A DNA stretch of 64,000 nucleotides from CAVWCW01 sp963753615 (GCA_963753615.1 CAVWCW010000002.1:1-64000), one strand, 5' to 3'. Shown: positions 37,717 to 48,569, counted from the first letter of the stretch. The notes: generated by a model not told the origin, from the sequence alone. Made by a program: numbers and translations.

Positions 37717-38782
37717 CAGTGTTCGCCCTCGGCGCCGAAGCGCAGGGCCCGCAAGGGGATGTCGAGCTGCAGCGGGCGTTGGCCCTCGGGGGTTCGGATC
37801 TGCAGGCTCAGCCGGGGCGCATCGGCGGGGCCTGCTGATCCGCAGCAGGCCGAAGTGGTCACCCGAGTAGCTGGTCTTCACGGCACGGTAGCGGTTGGGC
37901 TCCGGCGGCCGGCGGGAGCCGCTGTTGAGGCCGCTGGCGGTAACCTCGTACAGGGGGTAACCCAGCTCGGCGGCGGGCAGACGGGTGATGTCGGCGAAGT
38001 GGCGGTCGCCGCTGATCAGGATGACCCCCTCGGCCCGCTGTCGGCGGATCAGCGCGAACAGGCGCGCCCGCTCATGGGGGAAGTTGCCCCATTTCTCCCA
38101 GCAGTGTTGGTCCGGGATTACCTGGATGCCGGATACGATCAGCCGCAAGTCGGCAGGCTGCAGCAATTGCTCCGCCAGCCAATGCCACTGGGCGTCGCCG
38201 AGGAGGCGGGCCTCGGGGTCCGGGTTGGCGCTGTAGTGGCCGGATGCGCAGTCGTCCCCGGGGCGGCGCTGGCGCAGAGGATCGCGGAAGCTGCGGGTAT
38301 CGAGCAGGATCACCTGCACCCGCCAGGGTCCGAGCTGGAGCATGCGGGCGTCGTAGATGCCCGGTCCCTGGCGGGCCCGGGATTCCGGCGGGACCCGAAA
38401 GCTGTCGACAAACAGCTCCCGGGACAGCGCTTTGAGGGGGTATTCGGCACCGCCGTCCTGGCTGCCGTAGTCGTGGTCGTCCCAGGTCGCCAGGACCTGG
38501 GTGCTATTCATGATGGCCTGCACCTGGGGATTGGCGCGAAATTGCCGGTGGCGCGCGCGCAGGGTCTCCGGGTCGTCGGCATCGGCATAGAGGCTATCCC
38601 CGGTGAAGATGAAAAGCGCCGGCCGCACCGCCAACACCTGATCCCAGATCGGCTGCGGTCGGTTCTGGTACAGACAGGAGCCGAAGGCGATGTCCACTGC
38701 CGCCGGCTCGGCCCCGGACGCGAGCGCCCCCAGCAGCAGGCCGGCGCCCGCCAGGGCTTGCGGCAACCGGCTCCCTCGCGGG

Positions 38783-38796
<14 letters not shown>
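37717..38796 (-). CDS. PhoD-like alkaline phosphatase family protein, frameshift near the end
   Basis: Starts at GTG 38796, overlapping the end of ilvA by 14 bp. A signal sequence (ALAGAGLLLGALASGAEPA) precedes a metallophosphoesterase domain: 'DIAFGSCLYQNRPQPIW', 'FIFTGDSLYADADDPETLRA' (metal-binding G-D), 'VLATWDDHDYGSQDGGAEYP' (W-D-D-H-D), 'VIPDQHCWEKWGNFPHERAR', 'EGVILISGDRHFADI' (S-G-D-x-H). This is the PhoD/phospholipase-D-like phosphodiesterase family acting on phosphate esters outside the cytoplasm. Near 37,835 a one-base error splits the frame. Repaired, the C terminus reads 'RPLQLDIPLRALRFGAEGEH' with the stop at 37,717. It converges with the porin gene. Confidence 0.85.
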
Positions 38797-39995
<1,199 letters not shown>

Positions 39996-40020
39996 CGGGG
40001 TTTGGAGTCTTGCGCCGGTC

Positions 40021-40356
40021 TCAGTTCAGGGAGCGGAATAGCCCCACCAGGCGTGCCAGCGGGCTGTCGTGTTCGTTTAGTGGGCCCCACCAGCGAATCA
40101 CTTCGGCGCTGCGCCCGGGGTTGAGAACCAGCTCCGAGACGAAGCCGTCCGCCACTTCCGGGGGGGGCGGTGGCGGACTACGCACCGCCCCGGCCAGGCG
40201 GTTGATATTGGCCTGCAGTGCCGAGTTCAGGCTGCCTCGGCGCGGCGCTGCGCTGCGGTAACTGCCGGACTGCAAAATATAGGAGCCGTCGGCCCCGATG
40301 TCGATCTGAAACAGCTGGTCATACTGGCCCACCATGCGATAGCTGATTGGCGTCAT
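40021..40356 (-). CDS. Small conserved-looking protein of unknown function
   Basis: 112 residues from ATG 40356, chosen over upstream TTG because a strong GGGGGAGG lies just before it. It begins MTPISYRMVGQYDQLFQIDI and has a central Pro run (PPPPPPE) and an Arg/Trp block 'AEVIRWWGPLNEHDSPL'. There is no signal peptide or membrane segment. It precedes ilvA on the same strand and may be co-transcribed. I do not recognise the family. Confidence 0.6.
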   Translation of the reverse strand: MTPISYRMVGQYDQLFQIDIGADGSYILQSGSYRSAAPRRGSLNSALQANINRLAGAVRSPPPPPPEVADGFVSELVLNPGRSAEVIRWWGPLNEHDSPLARLVGLFRSLN

Positions 40357-40433
40357 CTGAGCTGCCTCCCCCTGGTTGCGTCGGGCGTTCTCCAACCGCT
40401 GAGCGCGGCCCGTGGCTTGGTTGTCGCTTACAC

Positions 40434-40742
40434 TTAAACTTTAGCCGAAGATACGGTCTCCGACGGGGTGCGGGCGGTCCAGTCCGCTGCCAGGGCTTGC
40501 TTGGCGCCGCGCTCCAGACGCTTGATGGCGTGCTCGCGCCGGCAGGCGGCGCCGCGGTCCGGAGCGGCCTCCGCATAGACCAGGGTCACCGGGCGCCGAC
40601 CCCGGGTGTAGCGGGCCCCCAGGCGGTCGTCGCCATTGTGCTCGTCCAGGCGCCGCGCCAAGTCCTTGGCAACACCGGTGTATAGGCTGCCATCGGCGCA
40701 GCGCAGGATGTAGACGTACCAAACGGGGTCGGTCGGGGGCAT
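40434..40742 (-). CDS. GIY-YIG nuclease superfamily protein
   Basis: 102 residues. 'VWYVYILRCADGSLYTGVAK' contains the paired Y-V-Y and Y-T-G blocks of the GIY-YIG fold (YhbQ/URI1-type), with 'RLDEHNG' and 'CRREHAIKRLERGAKQAL' supplying the conserved Arg, His and Glu. Such small proteins bind and may cut branched or single-stranded DNA; the metal-binding Glu is less clear here. Start ATG 40742 is 15 bp downstream of znuB on the same strand. Confidence 0.85.
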   Translation of the reverse strand: MPPTDPVWYVYILRCADGSLYTGVAKDLARRLDEHNGDDRLGARYTRGRRPVTLVYAEAAPDRGAACRREHAIKRLERGAKQALAADWTARTPSETVSSAKV

Positions 40743-40756
40743 TCCGGGCCTTGCCC

Positions 40757-41555
40757 TCAACCGGGCCCGCGCCGGCCCAGCGGCAGCAGCTGGCTGAGCA
40801 GGAACAGGGCCGCGGCAGCCACCACCACCGAGGGGCCGGTGGGGGTGTCCCACTGCAGTGATCCCCAAAGCCCCAGCCCTACCGCCAGCCAACCGAACAA
40901 CACAGCCAATCCGGCCATCTGCTCCGGGTTGCGGGCCAGGCGGCGGGCGCTGGCGGCGGGGATGATCAGCAGCGAAGTGATCAGCAGGATGCCCACGATC
41001 TTCATCGCCACCGCGATCACCAGGGCGATCAGCAGCATGAAGATCGAGGCGTACCTGGATCACCGGCGCCCCCTCCACCCGCGCCAGCTCCTCGTGGACG
41101 GTGAGCGCCAGCAATGGCCGCCAGATCGCCGCCAGGGTTGCGAGCACCAGGCCGCCACCTGCGTAAACCCAGGCCAGGTCGGTGGCGGTCACGGCCAGGA
41201 TGTCGCCGAACAGGTAGCCCATCAGGTCCAGCCGAAGCCCGGGCATAAAGGCGATGGTCACCAGGCCCAGGGACAGGGCGCTGTGGGAGAAAATGCCGAG
41301 CAGGGTGTCGCTGGCCAGCCGACCCCATTGCTGCAGCATCGCCAGCAGCACTGCCAGGCCGGCAGACACCAACACCACCCCGAGGTTCGGGCTCAGCCCG
41401 AGTAGCAGTCCCAAGGCCACCCCGAGCAGGGCCGAGTGGGACAGGGTGTCTCCGAAGTAGGCCATGCGGCGCCAGACCACGAAGGCCCCCAGGGGGCCGG
41501 TAATGGCTGCCACCCCGAGCCCGGCGAGCAGGGCGCGCAGCATGAAATCATCCAT
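40757..41555 (-). CDS. znuB: Zinc ABC transporter permease ZnuB, one frameshift
   Basis: Integral membrane permease of the ZnuABC zinc uptake system. The N-terminal part '[20 protein letters not shown]', '[20 protein letters not shown]' and '[20 protein letters not shown]' is the classic ABC-3 family start. After a frameshift near 41,060 the rest continues as '[20 protein letters not shown]' and '[20 protein letters not shown]'. About 265 residues when repaired, 7-8 membrane segments. The start (ATG 41555) overlaps the end of znuC by 8 bp, showing coupled translation with the ATPase. Confidence 0.9.
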
Positions 41556-42345
41556 TGGGTCGATCCCGTTTCAGTCGGTGACCCTCGTCGCCGGGCACCA
41601 CGTCGCCGTGCAGGTCGTGGGCGTGATTATGGTGATGGGTGTAGATGGCGAGTTTGTCGGCGCCGATCCCGAACAGATCCAGGTACCCCGGGTCCCGGGA
41701 CACCGCCTCCGGGCTGCCCGAGCAGCAGACGTGACGGTTCAGACACACCACGTGGTCGGTGGCGGCCATTACCAGGTGCAGGTCGTGGGACACCATAAGC
41801 ACTCCGCAGCCGTGGCGGGCGCGGATGCGGGCGATCAACTCGTAGAGCTCCACCTGGCCGTTGAGGTCCACCCCCTGCACCGGCTCGTCCAGCACCAGCA
41901 AGTCCGGGGCGCGCAGCAGGGCGCGCGCCAGCAGCACACGCTGCAGCTCGCCACCGGAAATGGATTGCAACGGGCTGTGCAGCAACTCCGTACCTCCCAC
42001 CTCCGCCAGCGCCTCGCGCAGCTGCGCTTCCGGGCAGCGCCCGCCGAGGAGCAGAAAGCGGCGCACGCTCAGCGGCAACACCGGGTCCACGTGGAGCCGC
42101 TGGGGCATGTAGCCGATGCGGATACCCGGGCGCAATCGGGCGCTGCCGGCGCTCGGGCGCAGCAGCCCCAGGATCACCCGCACCAGGCTGGTCTTGCCCG
42201 AGCCGTTGGGGCCGATCAGCGTCAGAATCTCGCCGCTGCGCAGCTCCAGGCCGATCCGGTCGAGCACCCGCTTGCCGCCCAGGGTCAGGGTCAGGTCGCG
42301 AACCGCGACCAAGGGGGCGGATTCCACGTCTCGTCGGCCAGGCAT
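41548..42345 (-). CDS. znuC: Zinc ABC transporter ATP-binding protein ZnuC
   Basis: ATPase of the zinc uptake system. '[19 protein letters not shown]' has the Walker A motif, '[20 protein letters not shown]' the ABC signature, '[17 protein letters not shown]' the Walker B, and '[11 protein letters not shown]' the H-loop. The C-terminal tail is rich in His ('[14 protein letters not shown]'), as in other ZnuC proteins, where it may bind zinc. ATG at 42345 gives a 265-residue product; an alternative ATG at 42390 adds 15 residues. The gene is divergent from znuA with a shared control region. Confidence 0.92.
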   Translation of the reverse strand: MPGRRDVESAPLVAVRDLTLTLGGKRVLDRIGLELRSGEILTLIGPNGSGKTSLVRVILGLLRPSAGSARLRPGIRIGYMPQRLHVDPVLPLSVRRFLLLGGRCPEAQLREALAEVGGTELLHSPLQSISGGELQRVLLARALLRAPDLLVLDEPVQGVDLNGQVELYELIARIRARHGCGVLMVSHDLHLVMAATDHVVCLNRHVCCSGSPEAVSRDPGYLDLFGIGADKLAIYTHHHNHAHDLHGDVVPGDEGHRLKRDRPNG

Positions 42346-42375
42346 AGGGGTTCCCGGGTTCGCGTTGGCAGGGGG

Positions 42376-42400
42376 ACGATAGGTTATCATAGTCGGTTCG
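42376..42400. promoter_or_regulatory. Possible Zur operator between znuC and znuA
   Basis: The short divergent region contains GATAGGTTATCATAGTC, A/T-rich in a GC-rich context and partly palindromic around GTTATCATA, which resembles gammaproteobacterial Zur boxes (GTTAT-x-ATAAC type) with mismatches. Zinc-dependent repression of both sides is expected from the gene content. Confidence 0.35.
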
Positions 42401-42421
42401 ACAAACAGCCTGGATAGGACA

Positions 42422-43342
42422 TTGCGCATTTTCCTGATGCTTGCCTGGCTCTGGCTGCCGGCCACGGTTTTTGCCTCCGGGGCGCCGGCGGTGGTGGTCA
42501 GCATCCTGCCGCTGCATTCCCTCGCTGCAGCTGTGATGCAGGGGGCCGGAACCCCGCAGTTGCTGTTGGATGGCGGCAGCTCACCCCACGCCTACAGCCT
42601 GCGCCCGTCGGCGGCCCGGGCTTTGGCCGAGGCCGACCTGGTGGTCTGGGTGGGGCCGGAGATGGAGTCCTTTCTGGCGCAACCCCTGGCTCAACATCGG
42701 GGCCGGGTGCTGACGCTGTTGGAAGCGTCGGAGATCCGCGTGTTGGCGGGCGCCCAGCAAGCCGATTCCGAGCCCAGCCCGGCTCACCCGCACGCGTCCG
42801 GCGAGCGCGACCCGCACATCTGGCTGGACCCGCGCAACGCCATGGCCGCGGCGGCGGCGCTGACTCACGCCCTGAGCGAACTCGATCCGGCACGCAGCGT
42901 GCTTTACCAGACCAACGGCGAACGTCTCCAAGCTCGGCTGCGCGGGCTCGACAAGGCATTGGAGCAGCGTCTGCAGCCGCTGCGCGGGCGTCCGTTCCTG
43001 GTTTTTCACGACGCCTACCGTTACCTGGAGACCCGCTACGGACTGAACTCGGCAGGGGCGGTAGTGACCGGACCGGAGCGTCGCCCGGGCGCACGTCGCG
43101 TTCGGGAGCTGCGGGCGGAGGTCAAGGCCAGCGGGGCCCGCTGCGTGTTCAGCGAGCCGCAGTTCCAGTCCGGCCTGCTGGCGGTGCTGACCGAGGACTC
43201 CCATGCCCGAGTCGCTGTGCTGGATCCCCTGGGCGCCGATCTCGAACCCGGGCCCGATGCCTATTTTCGCCTCATGGACCGGCTCGCCGACCAGCTCGCC
43301 GGCTGCCTGCAAGGCCCGCCCGGAGGGGCCCTCGATGACTGA
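42422..43342 (+). CDS. znuA: Zinc ABC transporter substrate-binding protein ZnuA
   Basis: Periplasmic zinc-binding receptor of 306 residues. The start is TTG 42422 with AGGA before it. A signal peptide ([18 protein letters not shown]) leads to '[20 protein letters not shown]', '[20 protein letters not shown]' (zinc ligand His), '[19 protein letters not shown]' (His-rich loop and second ligand), and '[17 protein letters not shown]' (third His). The His loop is short relative to enterobacterial ZnuA. The stop overlaps the next start (ATGACTGA), so the thioredoxin-HEAT protein is probably made with it. Confidence 0.9.
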   Translation: MRIFLMLAWLWLPATVFASGAPAVVVSILPLHSLAAAVMQGAGTPQLLLDGGSSPHAYSLRPSAARALAEADLVVWVGPEMESFLAQPLAQHRGRVLTLLEASEIRVLAGAQQADSEPSPAHPHASGERDPHIWLDPRNAMAAAAALTHALSELDPARSVLYQTNGERLQARLRGLDKALEQRLQPLRGRPFLVFHDAYRYLETRYGLNSAGAVVTGPERRPGARRVRELRAEVKASGARCVFSEPQFQSGLLAVLTEDSHARVAVLDPLGADLEPGPDAYFRLMDRLADQLAGCLQGPPGGALDD

Positions 43343-43985
43343 ATCCCCTGCCCCCGCCGATGCCCTGCTGCTGATCGCCACCGGCTGTAGTCATTGTCCG
43401 ACGGTGCTGGAGGGGCTTTCCCGGCTTCTCAAACAGGGCCGGATCGGGCGCTTGGAGGTGATCAACCTGGCCGTTTATCCGGAGGCCAGCCAGGCGCTGG
43501 GGGTGCGCTCGGTGCCGTGGACCCGCATCGGGCCATTCGAGCTGGAAGGGCGGCTGGGGGTCTCGGAACTCGAGGATTGGGCGGAACGGGCGGCCGACGG
43601 CAGCGGTTTCGGGGCTTACTACCGCCATCTGCTGGAGGCGCGCCGGCTGCCGCGGGTAGTGGAGCTGGTGCGCGAGCGCCCGGCCAGCCTGGCGGAGCTG
43701 CTGGCCCTGATCGACGACGAAGATACCCCGATGGCTGTGCGCATCGGCATCGGCGCGGTGTTCGAGGAGCTGGAAGGCGACCCGTTGCTGGCAGAGCTGG
43801 TACCCGAGCTGGCGATCTTGGCGGCTTCGGAGCCAGTCCAGATCCGCGCCGATGTCGCCCATTACCTCGGTCTCAGCCGCAGTCCCGCGGCGCGGTCGAT
43901 GCTGCAGCGGCTGCGCGACGACGCCAGCGAGGAGGTTCGGGAGATCGCCGCCGAGAGTCTGGCAATGCTGCCGAAGGCAGACTGA
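43335..43985 (+). CDS. Thioredoxin-fold plus HEAT-repeat protein
   Basis: 216 residues. An N-terminal thioredoxin-like domain with C-S-H-C ('LLIATGCSHCPTVLEGLSRL') is followed by 'GVRSVPWTRIGPFELEGRLG', the cis-Pro region, and a C-terminal part of HEAT-like helices ('VQIRADVAHYLGLSRSPAAR', 'LRDDASEEVREIAAESLAML'). This looks like the fused family of small redox/scaffold proteins sometimes beside metal genes. No signal peptide, so it is probably cytoplasmic. Its overlap with znuA hints at a role in zinc-linked redox or cofactor delivery, but this is only context. Confidence 0.75.
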   Translation: MTESPAPADALLLIATGCSHCPTVLEGLSRLLKQGRIGRLEVINLAVYPEASQALGVRSVPWTRIGPFELEGRLGVSELEDWAERAADGSGFGAYYRHLLEARRLPRVVELVRERPASLAELLALIDDEDTPMAVRIGIGAVFEELEGDPLLAELVPELAILAASEPVQIRADVAHYLGLSRSPAARSMLQRLRDDASEEVREIAAESLAMLPKAD

Positions 43986-43986
43986 C

Positions 43987-44472
43987 TCAGTCGCCGGTTG
44001 CCGTCAGCGGCGCCAGGGCCTGGTAGAGGTCCAGCAGGTGGCGGCTGTTGGCCCCAAGGTCGCCCCGCCCGACCCGCGAGGCCGAGCGCAGGTAGAGCCG
44101 GCTGTGCCCCGGCGCCTCGGCTTGGACCCGAGCCAGCAGATCGTCGCGGAAGCCGAACAGGGGGGTGGCCACCACCGCTTCCACGCTCAGGGTCTGGGGG
44201 TCGCTGTGAATCTCTTGCCAGCCCAGCCCCCGCATCGCCTCGGCCAGTCGGCGGTGTAATTCCGGGGCGGGCAGCGGGAAGCTGCGCGGACGCAGTTCGG
44301 GAAACGGATGCTCAGGGCGGGTCTCGGCCAGGTTGCTGCCGAGGTAGACGCGCAGCCGCGGCCACAACCCCGGCGGGTCGTTCAGGGGCAGCCGGTTGAG
44401 CAGCAGCCCGGCGCCAACCAGCAGCAGGGGCACCAGCACTGCGAATGTCACCAATATTGCCCAGGGCCGCAT
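43987..44472 (-). CDS. DUF1499 domain protein
   Basis: About 161 residues from the ATG at 44472, chosen for the AAGGAG spaced 5 bases upstream. One membrane segment (WAILVTFAVLVPLLLVGAGL) is followed by a DUF1499-type region: 'EHPFPELRPRSFPLPAPEL', 'LGWQEIHSDPQTLSVEAVVA', 'TPLFGFRDDLLARVQAE' and 'RSASRVGRGDLGANSRHLLD'. The last block with S-R-V-G-x-x-D-x-G-x-N is the strongest family mark. Function of DUF1499 is unknown. It converges with the thioredoxin-HEAT gene, one base apart. Confidence 0.75.
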   Translation of the reverse strand: MRPWAILVTFAVLVPLLLVGAGLLLNRLPLNDPPGLWPRLRVYLGSNLAETRPEHPFPELRPRSFPLPAPELHRRLAEAMRGLGWQEIHSDPQTLSVEAVVATPLFGFRDDLLARVQAEAPGHSRLYLRSASRVGRGDLGANSRHLLDLYQALAPLTATGD

Positions 44473-44616
44473 CGCTCGCTCTCCTTCCTGTCCGGCCATT
44501 GTTATGTGTGAACCTTCGGTCCTTAGGTCCGCGAGCCGCCGCAGCGCGCTTGGGCGCCCAGTTGCTACAATAGCCCGAAATTCGCCGCCATCCCCAGCAA
44601 CCCACCGGAATCCTCG

Positions 44617-45171
44617 ATGAGCCGACTACCTGACCGTGAACAACAGATTATCACGATGCATGCCCCATTCATCCGCCAACTCGTGCAATGCGGCCAGGAC
44701 CCGAGCCGACAGGGGGATGTGGAGACCCTGCTCCGCACCGCGGCGGAAAACGGCTGGGGCGAGCTGGTAGCGGCCCTGCGCGCCATCCTCGCCGGCCAGC
44801 GCGAGGCCTCCGTGCTGCGGGGACTGGACGAGGAAGACAGGGTGATTGCAGAAGCGGTGCTGCGCGGGCTGCAGAACCCCGCCACGCTGCCCGAGGCCCA
44901 GGCCCAGGCTGACTCCGCCATGGCCGCCCCCGGGCTGGCCTCGATGATTCGGGCCGCAGCGAGCGGCAACGTACAGGCGCTCAAGATCATCTCCGACATG
45001 GCGGATCAGATGCGCAAGGCGGGCGGTCCGATGGCGCGCTTGGCGGGAGCGATCCGGCCCCTGATCAACGGCGAGCGGGAGCCGCAGCGCCTGGCCAAGG
45101 GCATGGACGGCAAGACCGAACAGTTGCTGCTCAGCATCCTGGAGGAGCTCGGCAAGCTCGAGCACCACTGA
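44617..45171 (+). CDS. Conserved hypothetical helical protein
   Basis: 184 residues, mostly helical, beginning MSRLPDREQQIITMHAPFIR and ending KTEQLLLSILEELGKLE. The middle has 'AAENGWGELVAALRAILAGQ', 'GLDEEDRVIAEAVLRGLQNP' and 'MIRAAASGNVQALKIISDMA', suggestive of tandem helical repeats. No signal, membrane segment or catalytic motif. It stands alone between divergent and co-directional neighbours. I recognise the style of a small gammaproteobacterial protein but not a named family. Confidence 0.65.
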   Translation: MSRLPDREQQIITMHAPFIRQLVQCGQDPSRQGDVETLLRTAAENGWGELVAALRAILAGQREASVLRGLDEEDRVIAEAVLRGLQNPATLPEAQAQADSAMAAPGLASMIRAAASGNVQALKIISDMADQMRKAGGPMARLAGAIRPLINGEREPQRLAKGMDGKTEQLLLSILEELGKLEHH

Positions 45172-45369
45172 AAAACCGCCCCACCGCATCGGTCATGACC
45201 GAGCGCTCGTTTCGGAGCCGGCCGATCGCGCCGGTCCGATACTGCCGACGCATCGGTTTGTGCTAAGTTAGCGCCTGCAAACCGGCGCGGCCTCCGGGAG
45301 CGAATTCCCGGTCCGATCCCCAGGCGCCCCCCGGGCGCCGAGTTCAACACCCAAGCACGGGAAAGCGCA

Positions 45370-46008
45370 ATGCAGGTCATCGTCGTCCCAGTCACCGCCT
45401 TCGAGCAGAACTGCAGCCTGCTGTGCTGCCGCCGCACCGGCAAGGCGGCGGTCGTCGACCCGGGCGGTGATCTGGATCGCATCCTGCGGGCCGCCGCCGA
45501 GGCCGGGGTGGAGATCGAAAAGATCCTGGTTACCCACGCCCATATCGATCATGCCGGGGGTGTCGGCGAGCTGGCCCGGCGCCTGGGGGTGCCGATCGAG
45601 GGCCCGCACCGCGACGACCGCTTCTGGATCGATGCGCTGGCGGAGCAAAGCCGATCCTTCGGGTTGCCCCTGGCCGAAGCCTTCGAGCCCGACCGTTGGC
45701 TGGAGCAGGGCGACCGGGTGCGCTTCGGTGCGCTCGAGCTCGAGGTCCTGCACTGCCCGGGCCACACTCCCGGCCACCTGGTGTTCTTCCATCCAGAGAG
45801 CCGGCTGGCGCTGGTGGGGGACGTGTTGTTCAAGGGTTCCATCGGCCGCACCGACTTTCCCCGCGGCAACCACGCCGAGCTGCTGCGCTCGATTCGCGAA
45901 CGTCTCTGGCCCCTGGGTGACGAGGTGCGCTTCATCCCCGGCCATGGTCCCAGCTCGAGTTTTGGCGAAGAGCGCCGTAGTAATCCCTATGTAGCCGACC
46001 CCTTATGA
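45370..46008 (+). CDS. MBL-fold hydrolase (glyoxalase II-like, YcbL type)
   Basis: 212 residues. The metal-binding motif H-A-H-I-D-H in 'ILVTHAHIDHAGGVGELARR', His in 'LHCPGHTPGHLVFFHPESR', Asp in 'LALVGDVLFKGSIGRTDFPR' and His in 'EVRFIPGHGP' are all present in the order of short glyoxalase II-like enzymes. These hydrolyse thioesters such as S-lactoylglutathione or related compounds. Its stop overlaps the next start (ATGA), coupling it to the EF-G-like gene. Confidence 0.88.
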   Translation: MQVIVVPVTAFEQNCSLLCCRRTGKAAVVDPGGDLDRILRAAAEAGVEIEKILVTHAHIDHAGGVGELARRLGVPIEGPHRDDRFWIDALAEQSRSFGLPLAEAFEPDRWLEQGDRVRFGALELEVLHCPGHTPGHLVFFHPESRLALVGDVLFKGSIGRTDFPRGNHAELLRSIRERLWPLGDEVRFIPGHGPSSSFGEERRSNPYVADPL

Positions 46009-48053
46009 AAGCCCCCGACCTCTCCCTGTTGCGCATTATTGGCATCGTCGCCCATGTCGACGCCGGCAAGACCACCCTCACCGAGCGGGTGCTCTATTTC
46101 ACGGGCGCCTCCCACAAGATCGGCGAAGTCCACGACGGCGCGGCCCACATGGACTATCTGGCCGAAGAGCGGGCCCACGGCATCACCATCACTTCCGCGG
46201 TCACCAAGGCGCCCTGGCAGGGGCATACGATCCAGTTGGTGGATACCCCGGGGCATGTCGATTTCACCATCGAGGTGGAGCGCGCCATGCGCGTGCTCGA
46301 CGGCTGCGTGGTGGTGCTCGACGGGGTACGCGGGGTCGAACCCCAGACCGAGACCGTGTGGCGCCAGCGCCAGAAATTCCAGCTCCCGGCCTTGTTCTTC
46401 GTCAACAAGATGGACCGTCCGGGGGCCGACTTCGGGCGCGCCCTCGACAGCTTGCGCAAGCGTTTGCAGGCGGAGCCGGCACCGGTCACCCTGCCGCTGG
46501 CGGACGGCTCCGGAGTGGTGCACCTGATCGAGCGCCAATTGCTGCGCTTCGGCGGCGAGCAGGGCGAGCTGGTCAGCGCTGAGCCCTGCCCGGATGCCGT
46601 GTGGGAGCAGTTCGCGGAGCAGCGCGAGACCTTGCACCTCGCTGCCGCCGAGGCCGACGAGGCCCTGGCCGACCGGGTCCTGGCCGGCGAGGAGCCGAGT
46701 CCCGAGGAACTCTGGCGCGGACTGCGCATCGCTACCCTGGCCGGGCGGGTGCAGCCCTGCTTCGGCGGCAGCGCCCTGCGCAACCTGGGGGTGCAGCCGC
46801 TGCTGGACGCGGTGCTGCGCCTGCTTCCGAGCCCCCTGGATCGCCCTCCGAGCCCGGCCCTGAGCCTGGCTGGAGAGCCTCTGGCGGTGGCCATGGAGGC
46901 GACCGCGCCGCTGGCGGCGCTGGCGTTCAAGGTGCAGCTCTGGGACGGGCGTCGCCACGTCTTTGCGCGCATCTACCGGGGCAGCCTGGCCCCGGGCGAT
47001 ACGGTCGCGATCCCGCGCCCCGATGCCGAACCCTTGCGTGAGCATGCCGCCCGGGTGTTCGATGTGGACGCGGGCAAGCGCAGCCGCCTCGATCGGGCCT
47101 ACGCCGGCCAGATCGTGCTGCTGGCCGGGCTGCGCTACGCCAGTACCGGCGACAGCCTGTGTGACCCCGAGGCGCCATTGGTGCTGGAGCGCATCGATGC
47201 CCGGGAGCCGGTGCTCAGCCTGGCGATCGAACCGGCCTCCGCCGACAGCGAGAAGAAGCTGCTGGAGGTGCTGGACAAGCTGGAGCAGGAAGACCCGACC
47301 CTGCAGGTGGTGGAGGACGACGATACCGGCCAGCGCCTGCTGCGCGGCATGGGCGAGCTGCATCTGCAGATGGTGTTGGAGCGCATGCAGCGGGAGTTCC
47401 AGCTCGAAGTGCGGGCCGGCCGGCCGCGGGTGGCCCTGCGCGAGACGGTGGCCGCAACGGCGACGGGGGAGGACAATTTCCAGCGCCTGCTGGAGCTGGA
47501 CCGGGTCCAGAGCGAAGTGCGGGCCCGGGCCAGGGTCGGCGTGCGTCCTCTGGAGCGGCGCGCCGGGATCCGGGTGTTGGCCGAGCCGCGGCTGCTGCCG
47601 GAGGGCGCCGTTCTTACCGAGCTCCAGGCCGAGGCGGTGCGGCAGGGAGCCCGCGACCTGCTCGGCAGCGGCCCACTGGAGGGGGCACCCCTGCAGGACC
47701 TCGAGATCCGGGTCGAGGAGGTCGAGCTGTTCGGCCCCGCTTCACGCCCCGAGGCGGTGCGGGCGGCCGTATCCCGGGCCCTGCGCAAGGCCTTGCAGGC
47801 GGCAGGAGGGACGTTGCTGCGGCCGATTATGCGCACCGAGGTGGTGGTGCCGGAGGAAAACCTGGGGGCGGTGCTGGGCGACTTGCAGGCGCGCCAGGCC
47901 CTGATCCTAGACACCGAGGACCAGGGCGCCACCCACGTCATCCACTGCGACGCCGCCCTCGACCGCCTGCTCGGCTACACCACCGAGCTGCGCAGTCTGA
48001 CCCACGGCCGCGGCCAGTTCAGCATGGAATTCGACCGCTTCGACCAGGCCTAA
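46005..48053 (+). CDS. EF-G/TetM-like translational GTPase
   Basis: 682 residues, intact. The GTPase domain holds G1 'AHVDAGKTTLTE', G3 'DTPGHVDF' and G4 'NKMDRPGADF'. Downstream are the beta-barrel domain II ('AFKVQLWDGRRHVFARIYRG') and the RNA-binding C-terminal domains ('LRGMGELHLQMVLERMQRE', 'ILDTEDQGATHVIHCDAALD', 'LRSLTHGRGQFSMEFDRFD'). The GTPase core has only a short insert, so the protein resembles EF-G2/TetM-type factors more than canonical EF-G (about 700 residues). Possible roles are ribosome rescue, an accessory translocase or ribosomal protection. It starts 4 bp inside the MBL gene. Confidence 0.85.
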   Translation: MKAPDLSLLRIIGIVAHVDAGKTTLTERVLYFTGASHKIGEVHDGAAHMDYLAEERAHGITITSAVTKAPWQGHTIQLVDTPGHVDFTIEVERAMRVLDGCVVVLDGVRGVEPQTETVWRQRQKFQLPALFFVNKMDRPGADFGRALDSLRKRLQAEPAPVTLPLADGSGVVHLIERQLLRFGGEQGELVSAEPCPDAVWEQFAEQRETLHLAAAEADEALADRVLAGEEPSPEELWRGLRIATLAGRVQPCFGGSALRNLGVQPLLDAVLRLLPSPLDRPPSPALSLAGEPLAVAMEATAPLAALAFKVQLWDGRRHVFARIYRGSLAPGDTVAIPRPDAEPLREHAARVFDVDAGKRSRLDRAYAGQIVLLAGLRYASTGDSLCDPEAPLVLERIDAREPVLSLAIEPASADSEKKLLEVLDKLEQEDPTLQVVEDDDTGQRLLRGMGELHLQMVLERMQREFQLEVRAGRPRVALRETVAATATGEDNFQRLLELDRVQSEVRARARVGVRPLERRAGIRVLAEPRLLPEGAVLTELQAEAVRQGARDLLGSGPLEGAPLQDLEIRVEEVELFGPASRPEAVRAAVSRALRKALQAAGGTLLRPIMRTEVVVPEENLGAVLGDLQARQALILDTEDQGATHVIHCDAALDRLLGYTTELRSLTHGRGQFSMEFDRFDQA

Positions 48054-48270
48054 GGCGGCCGCCCGGGCGCCGGATAGGTCCGCTTCTGCCAGCGACCACG
48101 TCCGGCGTCAGCGCCGACGCTCTCGGGTTTAAGTGTTCCTGATTACCCCCAGGCCTCAGCCGGCATTGGGGAACACCGATATGGTTCAACCGGCACTCGG
48201 TTCGAAGCCACTCCGGGGCTTTGATCTAGTCGAGCCATAGCAGCAAGCAGGCTCGGGAAAGCCTTTCCAG

Positions 48271-48352
48271 CCTGTGGGAGCGGCTTGCAGCCGCGAACGG
48301 CCGAACGCTTCCATGACAACGCCCAATCGCGGCTGCAAGCTGCTCCCACAGG
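48271..48352. repeat. REP-like inverted repeat pair (BIME)
   Basis: CCTGTGGGAGCGGCTTGCAG at 48271-48290 and its inverse (CTGCAAGCTGCTCCCACAGG, ending 48352) flank about 40 bp. The arms match over about 25 bases with a few differences. The form (GTGGGAGCGGC-x-GCGAA) is like repetitive extragenic palindromes of gammaproteobacteria, which are moved by RAYT transposases. It occupies the intergenic space between the EF-G-like gene and rpe. The rest of 48054-48569 shows no gene; the rpe promoter must lie in the last 200 bases. Confidence 0.75.
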
Positions 48353-48569
48353 GGCTCTACCAGGTCCCGGGGATAGTTCCGGCCGAGCATCCCTTTTCGG
48401 GCCGGTGCTGGAACGAGACCGGGCTTAGACAAAGGCGTAATCAGGTGAGTGTTTGCTCGGGAGCTGAAATTTGCCGCACTTTGGGGTACAGTGCCGGCCT
48501 CGCTGTGAAACCAGTCAACAGCCGGGGGTCCGCCGAGGGCAGGCCTGCGGCAACCGGGAGACCTATTCA

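Noticed and set aside
45987..47363. 458-codon minus-strand frame opposite the EF-G-like gene
   Set aside because: The plus strand has intact GTPase motifs. The minus product is low-complexity and lacks domains; typical GC shadow.
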